A stretch of DNA of 64,000 bases from Flectonema sp. DT1601. Taxonomy: Eukaryota > Euglenozoa > Diplonemea > Diplonemida > Diplonemidae. The position numbers were made by a program, and so were the translations under genes. Within the stretch, counting starts at the first letter, position 1. The number at the start of each line of letters is the position of its first letter. The stretch is taken from positions 434,001-498,000 of the forward strand of contig OZ025786.1 of NCBI GenBank assembly GCA_964019425.1, given 5' to 3'. Shown one piece after another: positions 42,116 through 51,100 of the stretch. The notes beneath the pieces are model-generated. The model made no database searches. It had not been told where the DNA came from and saw nothing but the letters and a program-made list of their open reading frames with translations.

Positions 42116-44755
42116 ATGCAGGGATTCACATTTGGAGATCAACACACTGATGGTACATCCCAAACGGGTAGCGTTCGACGTGTTCCTGGATCAATAGCAA
42201 GAGATATAGCTGAAGAGGCTTTTTCTCACACTGTTTCAATGGAAATGGGAACTGCAGAAGACGTCCTACGCGATTGGAAAACACATCCTCGATTGACATT
42301 AGAGTGGGGACATTTACAACTACTGAAGGGGATGCTGAATGGTGCTGGGGATAGTTTTCAAACTGGAATTACTTTTTATATCTTAGCAGCTGAGAATGCG
42401 GAGGGGATTGAAACTATTCATCAGAGCGGATCACCACAAGATGAAATCAGCCCCCTCGACGTCTGGGCGAAGACAACATCTCAACAATGGTGTAGAACTG
42501 ATACATCGAGTCCAGTTAAATCAACACCTCTTAGAGCGTTATCGAGTTCCAGATGTTGTTGTTTTGATGATACTCCAAAAAGACGAGTTTCAAAGTGTCC
42601 TCATGATGATGCAGCAGAAAGAATCCTATCTGAAACTGTAAATCAAAAACTATCCCAAGATACTTTACGAGACGCTATCGTTAACCAAAGTCACTTTACA
42701 CTTGATGGCAGCAAAGAAGCTGCTCGCGTTGAAGATCTTTCGAACAGCATTAGTACCACTTTCCTTTCAGATTGTGAAACCACATTAACAACAAAAGATA
42801 AAGAATTAACAATTCTCTCTGCAGAGGGACGAATTCTCGCAGCGCTTCTCCAGCTTAAGAGCCTCGAATATAAAGCTGCGGCTACCAACCTTAGATTGGC
42901 ATGGGCTGCTATACAACCGTTGAGAAATCTATTACTGCAGCAAATAAAGACTGGAATTGACAGCGGACTAGCGGAATACATAGAAGATGATATAAAGCTT
43001 ATTGTTGGAATAGTTCAGTGTGCAGCAGTAGAGTTTCCTGATGGATTACGAAAAGCCTTAGGCAGCATTGCAAGTTTAGCACCAAAAGGTGGACCAGAAG
43101 AAGGTGAAGCTCAGTATCTACTTGAGTTATTTAGCTCTGGTTCTCACAGAGCTCTTCATTCAGGTATTGCTATGGTTATCAGAGAATTATCTCGACCCAG
43201 TAAAGGAACCGTCTCAGACGAGGATCAAGTCTTGCAAGCTTTACTATTACGGCATCCGAATTCTACTTTATTTCATATCATGTGTTCCCTTCAAAGACGT
43301 CGACATGGTGATCCCCAGGGAGCATTTGATGCCTTGGAAGCTGCGAAACGATCATGGCTTAACCCTGGTGTATCTTGGACTGCAGGTAGAATAGCAAATT
43401 CAAAACTACCGGCGCTTCTCACGATGGTGGCTGCGGATACTAATTTTGCTGCTCTTCAATATAAAGAAGCTTCAAGGCTATATAGACAAGTCATAGATCA
43501 AGCGACTATCACTGGTATGCCTTTTGAATTTCACGGAAGAGCAGCACTTCGCTTAGCCGGAGCCATGACCATGATGGGATTACAGAAATGGCCTTCAGAG
43601 CCTTGGTCAAATGCTGATGAATGGACGCTAAAAACCGTCATCGCTGCTCAATCAAACCGTCAAGAAGAAGAAACAATTGCGAGTGTTGCTGCTAGGTATG
43701 CTCACCATTCGTATCTTCGACCGCTGTTGCCGTTTTGGTTGTTATTTTTGATGGGGGATTTGGAAGCTCTCGGCCCAACACAACAAGTTGAAATTGAGAG
43801 ATTGCTATTAAAACTGGCTCATAGAAACCCAGCTCCTCCACCTGTTGAAGACTTCCTCGCATTCAGTGAAGGCCGTGCCCTGCATCGATTACTGTTGGGA
43901 GCGGCAATCCGAGATAAGGATCCGGAAATGGCGAAGCAATTATGGACTACAACACTTCTTGACAGTAACGTTCCGAATACATCGATAGCTATAGCGTACA
44001 CTCAATGTCTGTTAGCAGAAGAAGAAATAAAAATACCTCACAGAAGACATCTCGGCATTCGAATGTTAGTTGACGGCAGTCAGTTAGCAGGTGATTACAG
44101 TACTGAGTTGAGACTTCGATTTGGAGCTGGACTGCAGTCTGTTCCTCTTGAAGACTTAGTAGGATTACTTCCTCAGTCATGGATTATAGTTTTAGGTTCT
44201 CTTGATAATCAATCAGAAATAGAAACAGAACATGGAACCTCTCAGCAATCACAGAATGCAAATATTCCTATCCACAGACAGCCTAGTGGTGCTACTGCTT
44301 CACTTTGGTTAGGTCCTGTTATGAAACAAAGAGATGCTATGAAAGGAATGGTTTCAACAATGTTAGGTAAATTACAAGATACCTCAATATTGAAATGGAA
44401 AACTCCTCCTGAGACTGACTGTAATCCATTGGAAGGAGCTACTTCTGTCATGGCTTGGAGTAAATCTCAATCAAGACGATCATCACGAAGAGACTCTCGC
44501 AGAGATTCAAGAATTTCAAGTCGCGACTCTCGTAGATCAAGTAAGGACTCAAGAAGATCAAGTAAAGATTCAATCCGAAGAGAAACACGAAGAGACTCTC
44601 GCAGAGATTCACGTATCTCAGAACGCCGCTTGAGTCGCTCTTCAAGAAGAAACTCCACAATTACAACTCGCCGAAGATCTGTTTCAAAACAACTAAAGCT
44701 ACCTGACCACAGCACTACTACTCTATTAGAAGCAGTACAAGATGCTTTGGAGTAG
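42116..44755 (+). CDS. TTC39/IML2-like TPR protein with Arg/Ser-rich tail
   Basis: Single exon, 879 aa. The central part (about residues 230-600) resembles the TTC39/Iml2 outer-membrane/lipid-droplet family: LSAEGRILAALLQLKSLEYK, LRLAWAAIQPLRNLLLQQ, DDIKLIVGIVQCAAVEFPDG, LRKALGSIAS, LLRHPNSTLFHIMCSLQRRR, GAFDALEAAKRSW. Helical TPR-like pairs continue to about 690. The last 100 residues are a strikingly regular Arg/Ser/Asp repeat (SRRDSRRDSRISSRDSRRSS) of the kind phosphorylated by SR kinases; RS tails are not usual in TTC39 proteins. It is followed after only 119 bp by the next gene on the same strand. Confidence 0.65.
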   Translation: MQGFTFGDQHTDGTSQTGSVRRVPGSIARDIAEEAFSHTVSMEMGTAEDVLRDWKTHPRLTLEWGHLQLLKGMLNGAGDSFQTGITFYILAAENAEGIETIHQSGSPQDEISPLDVWAKTTSQQWCRTDTSSPVKSTPLRALSSSRCCCFDDTPKRRVSKCPHDDAAERILSETVNQKLSQDTLRDAIVNQSHFTLDGSKEAARVEDLSNSISTTFLSDCETTLTTKDKELTILSAEGRILAALLQLKSLEYKAAATNLRLAWAAIQPLRNLLLQQIKTGIDSGLAEYIEDDIKLIVGIVQCAAVEFPDGLRKALGSIASLAPKGGPEEGEAQYLLELFSSGSHRALHSGIAMVIRELSRPSKGTVSDEDQVLQALLLRHPNSTLFHIMCSLQRRRHGDPQGAFDALEAAKRSWLNPGVSWTAGRIANSKLPALLTMVAADTNFAALQYKEASRLYRQVIDQATITGMPFEFHGRAALRLAGAMTMMGLQKWPSEPWSNADEWTLKTVIAAQSNRQEEETIASVAARYAHHSYLRPLLPFWLLFLMGDLEALGPTQQVEIERLLLKLAHRNPAPPPVEDFLAFSEGRALHRLLLGAAIRDKDPEMAKQLWTTTLLDSNVPNTSIAIAYTQCLLAEEEIKIPHRRHLGIRMLVDGSQLAGDYSTELRLRFGAGLQSVPLEDLVGLLPQSWIIVLGSLDNQSEIETEHGTSQQSQNANIPIHRQPSGATASLWLGPVMKQRDAMKGMVSTMLGKLQDTSILKWKTPPETDCNPLEGATSVMAWSKSQSRRSSRRDSRRDSRISSRDSRRSSKDSRRSSKDSIRRETRRDSRRDSRISERRLSRSSRRNSTITTRRRSVSKQLKLPDHSTTTLLEAVQDALE

Positions 44756-44874
44756 TGTCGTTGTATTTATATTATGTCTTGTCCTTATGATATTTAATTG
44801 TATTGTATACTTATGATTGGTGGAAACTTTTTTATTTTATTCATTACACACCTTTACTACCACAGGGTGACGTT

Positions 44875-47739
44875 ATGGCAGTTCCTGACTGTGGTGGTTT
44901 GGGTCCGGCAGCGATAGCAGCTGCTCGGATGTCGGATGATGTCGATGCGGAAATTGAAAGCAATTCAATACTTAAAATTGACAACAGAGTTAGTTCTCCA
45001 TTTCAGGCACACCATCACAGGTCTACACAGAGTTTGGTAGCAGCATCAGTAAGAGAGACTTCCAGAGAGAAAAAACGAGTACCTCCAATTGCCTACGACA
45101 GTTATTCTCCATCCTTACCAACACCTCAGGAGTTTACACCGAGCCCGTCGCTTTCTTTTTACGCTACTGATGTTAAGTTATTAAAGCGTCCAGGGACATC
45201 TTTAGATTGTTGTCTTACTCCAAGTAGTCCACAGAGATTAAGACTCAACCAGACTCCAGTACGTCCTTACAGCGCACAAGGTATTAGAAATCAACATGAA
45301 TGGAATCATGGATTAGGAGAACACTCTGCCTTAAGAGCTGAATCTAAACAAAAATGCCAGCCTAGGAGACCAAAGACGGCAACGCCAACACCGCCAAAGC
45401 GGTTGGGGATGGCTACTGTTTCTTCGGGTAAGAAATATGAAAGGAGTAGGAGAAAAGCTGCTCCGGTAAAACCAGCTGTGAATTTAACTAAAAACTGTGG
45501 TCTCCCGATGACTGATAAACACATGTCGAGGTTAATATTTGATAATATTCGCAAAAGTATCGTCGAAGAACGCGAGTCATTCGAAAGCACATCATGTTGC
45601 TACGACACAGTTCTGGAACACGTTCGGGTTTTAACTGATGGTGATGAACTTCCTAGTAATTTGTTAACTTCTACTGCTTGTCTGTTGTTGTCAAGTATGG
45701 GACAGTTATTTTCAAGATTTCAGGGAATTTACTCAAAACTATTATCCATAATGTTTCAATCTATTTTCATTGATTACACTGAAAATACGAAACCAGAATC
45801 CTTCGCAGTTCTTTCAACGTATTCAGAAATAGCGAAAACCCTCCAGCAAGAACGAGACGAAACCGAGGCCAAGTCAGAAAGAGCACAGATGGCTAACAAA
45901 GCAGTTAGTGGTATCATCTTAAGCTGTTCAAAGAGATGGCAAGAACTCACTGTTGCTCTGATATTCAAGACCTGGAAAAGGTGTGCTGTCGAACAAAAAC
46001 ACCAAATTCGTACAATCTCTGAGTGTCTACAACACGGAAAGAATCGACGAGCGAAACAAAACGCTTTTTCAGAATGGAAAACTCTCACTATTGTAAAGAA
46101 GAATAGAAACTACGTACAGGACTCAAGTCGCAACACCACTGTATTAACGCAGTGGTTGGAAGATTCGAAGAAGCAAATATCTGCTAAGGAGCGAGAGATA
46201 CAAAAATTACGCGGCGCAAAGGTACTAAATAAACAAAAGACTGACGCTCTAACAGAAATGTTGGCTGGAGAGAGGAAAGAGAATTCTCGACTGCGAACTA
46301 AATTACGAGACGTAGACGCTCAGCTCACTAATTTGTTAGACATCGTTAGCTCAACTTTTTGTGAGCTTCGCAGAAGGCATGTTGACGTACTCTCGGGAAG
46401 CGACTCCGACATTTCTAAATTAGAAAAAATAAAGGAAGTTGCTTCCATCACATCCTCGTGTGGTAATACATTCCCATCACCTGCTCAGTGTGGAACTATT
46501 GCTTGTGAAACACCAGACGCCTTTTTAAAGCATTGGGCTAGTTCTGTATCAGGTAGACCTCTCGAAGAGAACCTTTCTGTACAAACTCTAAAACAGTTGC
46601 TCTGTGAAATGAGTAAAGGTACCTCAACACCATTAACTCAAGTTGAAAGTGCTCAGGAAACAGTCCTCGCCCTTCGACAGTTTGGTGTTTGTGGAAGTTA
46701 CACAGCACTCGATATTCAAAAATTATCGGATGAGAATCAAACAATGTTACTAAGTCTGGCTGGATCATTATTCCAACGAAATATTTCTGGTGATCTCAAT
46801 GAAGGAGAACCTTCTGAAAGAACGCCAGCGAGACTACCGAGAGACAGACTTGAGATTGGAGAAGTAATGCAATTGAGGAATTCACTGCTTTCAGACATGG
46901 AAGACCACCGCGTGATGAAACAAATTGGATGGGCTATTCATTCTTACAGCAACTCAATAAGAACTGACCAAGTACGATTAACATCACAAGGATTTAATAA
47001 TCCTGAGATCTTTACAATTCCAAGTACAATGTTTGATTCTATGACTCTCTTAGTAAATACAAAACTTAGAAGACAGTTATCTGAGGATTTGAGAAGTGAA
47101 GTAATCAGCACACACCTCAGAACATCACATAAACATACCTATAGAGTCTATCTGTGGTATAGGTTGCTTGAGAAAAGTTTTAATAGTCAGGTGTGGGTAT
47201 TCTTTTGTGATACTCTTCAGATTCAAGATGAACGTGTGAGTGAAGTGTACTTTGAACTACTTGGTAAGGAAGTACTGATGTCTTATCGTGGATTCTTAGC
47301 TTCTCTTGTCGTAGTCGCAAATTATGAAAACGGAACAACATTTGCAAACCGTTGGGGAATTCTTGTTAATCGTTTAGGTTACTGTCCGTATCTTGACTTT
47401 GATCAAATAATATTCTCTCTAAGTGATAAGGTAGCCTTAAAACTTGTATCAGAATCCCCTTTTACTAAACGACTGATGTCCAGTCCAATTACAGAAGAGT
47501 TGCTATTCTCAGCTTTTGATATGTTGAAGCTGCCGGTGTCACGTGCTGCTGTTTGTGTTTTGTTGAATCTCATTCTACACCCGACGATATCGCCATCCTC
47601 ACCATCAGATCTACCAGGACAGCCTCTTAGTGCTAAACATATTCCATCTTTAGTGGTTGGGGTTGCTATACTTGTAGTTCCTGATCCATGTTTATCGACT
47701 AGTCAAAGAGTTATTAAATTTCTGTCTAATATAAATTAG
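44875..47739 (+). CDS. Large coiled-coil protein with Sfi1-like Trp repeats, unknown
   Basis: Single exon, 954 aa from ATG 44875 (an in-frame ATG at 44803 is possible but reads as leader). The first 240 residues are Ser/Pro/Arg-rich and disordered. The middle has two units like Sfi1/centrin-binding repeats: RWQELTVALIFKTWKRCA and KQNAFSEWKTLT. A coiled coil follows (KKQISAKEREIQKLRGAKVL, AGERKENSRLRTKLRDVDAQ). The C-terminal 450 residues are globular, with motifs such as FNSQVWVFFCDTLQ, YFELLGKEVLMSYRGF and GTTFANRWGILVNRLG. It may be centriolar or axonemal (inference from the Sfi1-like part). No orthologue recognised. Confidence 0.7.
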   Translation: MAVPDCGGLGPAAIAAARMSDDVDAEIESNSILKIDNRVSSPFQAHHHRSTQSLVAASVRETSREKKRVPPIAYDSYSPSLPTPQEFTPSPSLSFYATDVKLLKRPGTSLDCCLTPSSPQRLRLNQTPVRPYSAQGIRNQHEWNHGLGEHSALRAESKQKCQPRRPKTATPTPPKRLGMATVSSGKKYERSRRKAAPVKPAVNLTKNCGLPMTDKHMSRLIFDNIRKSIVEERESFESTSCCYDTVLEHVRVLTDGDELPSNLLTSTACLLLSSMGQLFSRFQGIYSKLLSIMFQSIFIDYTENTKPESFAVLSTYSEIAKTLQQERDETEAKSERAQMANKAVSGIILSCSKRWQELTVALIFKTWKRCAVEQKHQIRTISECLQHGKNRRAKQNAFSEWKTLTIVKKNRNYVQDSSRNTTVLTQWLEDSKKQISAKEREIQKLRGAKVLNKQKTDALTEMLAGERKENSRLRTKLRDVDAQLTNLLDIVSSTFCELRRRHVDVLSGSDSDISKLEKIKEVASITSSCGNTFPSPAQCGTIACETPDAFLKHWASSVSGRPLEENLSVQTLKQLLCEMSKGTSTPLTQVESAQETVLALRQFGVCGSYTALDIQKLSDENQTMLLSLAGSLFQRNISGDLNEGEPSERTPARLPRDRLEIGEVMQLRNSLLSDMEDHRVMKQIGWAIHSYSNSIRTDQVRLTSQGFNNPEIFTIPSTMFDSMTLLVNTKLRRQLSEDLRSEVISTHLRTSHKHTYRVYLWYRLLEKSFNSQVWVFFCDTLQIQDERVSEVYFELLGKEVLMSYRGFLASLVVVANYENGTTFANRWGILVNRLGYCPYLDFDQIIFSLSDKVALKLVSESPFTKRLMSSPITEELLFSAFDMLKLPVSRAAVCVLLNLILHPTISPSSPSDLPGQPLSAKHIPSLVVGVAILVVPDPCLSTSQRVIKFLSNIN

Positions 47740-47880
47740 CTTGTACTCGGTTTTATTCTTACCTCTCTCTGTCTCCTTTTCTTTTTTCTCTTTTCTTTCT
47801 CCCACTGATGGAACACAAACTCTTTGGATTTCTGATAATCATTCTTTCAGTAATCTAATCTTCCTAATGTGATCCATTTA

Positions 47881-47945
47881 CTCTGAGACTTGCATGGCTT
47901 AATCCTTGAAACAAGCATATGACTATTGGCAGGATCAACCAAGTT
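47881..47945 (-). rRNA. Fragment of the 18S rRNA 5' end, antisense
   Basis: Read on the minus strand this is ACTTGGTTGATCCTGCCAAT, AGTCATATGCTTGTTTCAA and GGATTAAGCCATGCAAGTCT, which is the almost universal 5' end of eukaryotic SSU rRNA with a handful of changes. Similarity stops after about 65 bases, so this is a short inserted fragment, not an rRNA gene. It lies between the coiled-coil gene and the retroelement, 116 bp before the first terminal repeat unit. Confidence 0.85.
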
Positions 47946-48060
47946 TCTTGTTACTCTAACCAACAGGGAGTACCCGAAAGTTGAAAGCATCAAGACGCTG
48001 GTTGAGAAGGTAATTAAGTTATCGAGAATCGTTCTTTCGGTACCAATTTGGTGATGTGAA

Positions 48061-48146
48061 TTCTTATTTAATATTTGAATTTAATATGTGACCCCCCCCT
48101 CTGTTCTTATTTAATATTTCAATTTAATATGTGACCCCCCCCTCTG
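48061..48146 (+). repeat. Two 43-bp tandem units at the 5' end of the retroelement
   Basis: Units 48061-48103 and 48104-48146 differ at one base. Each runs from TTCTTATTTAATATTT to GTGACCCCCCCCTCTG. The C-tract-TCTG end recurs at the 3' end of the element and, in decayed form, in the relic at 36549. Confidence 0.9.
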
Positions 48147-48158
48147 AATAAAAAAACA

Positions 48159-51100
48159 TTGGAAGTAGGGCGAAGACATCGACGTATCAGGGAACCTGTC
48201 GACCTTGATTCGGACGAAACAGGAGTAATCTATGCACTCATAGATGAAAAAGGTTCCGCAAGATATGTCGGACAAACCTCCAACACCGCATCACACAGAG
48301 AACGTGGGCATTGGTACTCCCGTCACTCAAAGGGAACAACCATCTCCAAGTTCATTAGAAAAAGAGGAAGTCCTCTATTCGCAGCAACACTGGAAAAAGT
48401 GAACATCTGCAGCAGTTTAATGAAAACTGCATTTCGTACAGCAGCAAATCCGGCAGAATCGTTTTGGATACAGCATCTAAATCCACAAACGAATATGTTC
48501 AGAATGCCAAATAAGGCATATGTCGGAAAGCCACTAAAGACGGGAAGTGAAGTACAAAACCGGAGAATACCGGAAAAACGAGAACCGTCAATCCCAAAAA
48601 AGTGGTATCATTTGGAAGGAGACACTCTGATAGTAGATACTGAACCAGGTAAATACGTTGGTATCAGAAAACAAATACAGAGCCTGATCGACTTACCAAA
48701 GATCAATGAGGATGCTATAGCCAAGTGGTCAATTAATAGAACTCAAAGGTTGCTAGCATGGATCATCGACCATATCCAAGCGTCTCATCAAGAAATTGAT
48801 ATCATCAGTCAGATAATCTTAGCACTTAAAGATAGATTATCAGACAAGAAAAAAGATACAGAGACGAAAAGGATATCAAAACTCGGATCAACATGGCTTA
48901 AAATTCGGTTTGTACACCCTTTGATTGAGAAATTGGATCTCAAAAGGGTATTCACATGCAAACAGGCGTTACTCCTCGCCAAAGACCGAGCAGAAATACT
49001 TCCGACAATGAAAGTGTCAAGATACTTGACAACTAAGTTGGAGGATGTGCTATGTGACCGTGCCAATGATAGTTCAACAGACAACGCACAAGAAGAACTA
49101 TGTGATCCTGAGACATGTAAATGTCATGTATTCATAAAGAAAGAATACAGAGAAGAAGAAAAACATGTGATCACACACTCATCAAAGCTGAATATATCCA
49201 ACAGACTTAAGATGTTATTATCGAGAGGTGCTAGATATAGACTCTTTGAGGATCCGAAAACTGTCACGGAGGAAGTAATGTACGCTATAGATGAATACAT
49301 CATGCATTACTTCCCAGATGAGAAATACGAACCTCTATGTATTTTTTTAAAAAAAGCGGCAAAAAATCAAATCGGAAAGCTACCGCAGATGGATGTTATT
49401 GATGAATTCAAACAAGTACAGAAGGAACTGAAGGAAATTAAAAAACATTTGATTTTTACCAGAATCGACAAAACGACACACGATCTGGCAGTATGTTGTA
49501 AGAAATACTACAACACAAAACTAAACGAGCACATCGGTAACAGAATTGTGTACGCAGAGGTTCCGAAAGATCAGATAAATCCAACGATGAAAAGGATCGA
49601 AGACATCAACAAGAAACATGGTTTCAGAAATACGGAAAATTTGCCATATTTATATGGAAATCCGAAGATGCATAAAGACCCTCCGAAGTTTAGATTCATA
49701 GCTGGAACTTCGAACAAAACACTGGATGTCAAATACATCAACTCTAAGGTAATGCCTGCGCCCTTCACAGCCACAACAGACATGTCAAAGGAAATGTCTG
49801 GGATACTTAAGACTTTCATGGAAATAGTTAAAAAAGCTGAAAAAGTGGAATACGAAACAACGAATATAAGAAAGTATTTTATAATTCAGAATGTAGATGA
49901 AGTTGCACAGTACATCAAAAGCAACTACTCAACTCTCCAACAAATGAAGGTAAAGACATATGATTTCTCAGATATGTACACGAACCTCCCCCATGATAAG
50001 ATTAAAAAAGTTATCAACGAATTAATCAGCAAGTACATGGACGGGCAGATAATGGTTAGAGACAAAAGAAGTGGAATTGGTAAAGACTTTTACCTTGACA
50101 AAAGCTACGATAAAGATGTTCAAGTAGCATACGAAGAGAGCAAAGTTAAAGAACTACTCAGCACGATTCTATCTAATGCTTACATTAAGAATGGAGAACT
50201 TATGCTCAAACAAAGCCATGGTATACCGATGGGTTCTCAATGCTCACCACATATTGCGAACTTATACTGCTTTGGCATTGAAAAACAATGGGTGGAAAAC
50301 GTCATTTCACAGAAAGGTATTGGGGCAGCGATAAATAACAAAATCATATTCAGATACATTGATGATTTTTTAATTTTCAGCCACAATGACCCAAGCCCAC
50401 CACCGAGTGAGATGTATAAAATGTCATATACAGATACATCAATGGGCAACAACGATGTAGTATTCCTTGGGATGAGAATCCGGTTGGAAGAAAGGCCGAG
50501 AGGACACCCGTTCGTACGACTTTCAATATGGGATAAAGAAAATCTGTTTAATTTCCAACCCATTAAGTATACCAGTTCGGAATCCAACGCACCGAAAAGC
50601 CTAGGACCAGGTATTCTAAAAGGTGCCATGTACAGAGCCGCTACTAATATCAATAACGATTTCGACTTATACCTTGAAATTGAGAAAGTGCTATACCGTC
50701 TGAGAAGTCGCGGATACTCGAAAAACAGTCTGTTCCCCCAATATAAAGACTTTGTACTGGGTACATACTGGGATTTCCCAAAACAAAGGGAAAGTCTTCA
50801 TCATCATTTCTTTGAAATCAATCGGAAATATGACAACGGAAGACCAGTATCGAAAGAAAAACAGACAATCCAACAACATTATAAAGTCAATGGAAGGGAT
50901 GACATTTATAATATGCTGTTGGACAAGAGAATTGGATATGCGAAATTAAGGAGGAATGACAACACATTGGTGACATCATTTAAAATTGCCAGTCAAGCGA
51001 TTATTAAAAACAAGAAGGAATGTCAGCAATGCAAAGCTATAATCTCTGACGACACTGAATCACTGGTCAATGATATCAACATTAAATATCACACTGGAAT

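Noticed and set aside
44458-44715. Minus-strand frames opposite the Arg/Ser repeat
   Set aside because: Leu/Glu/Ser-rich mirror of a simple coding repeat.
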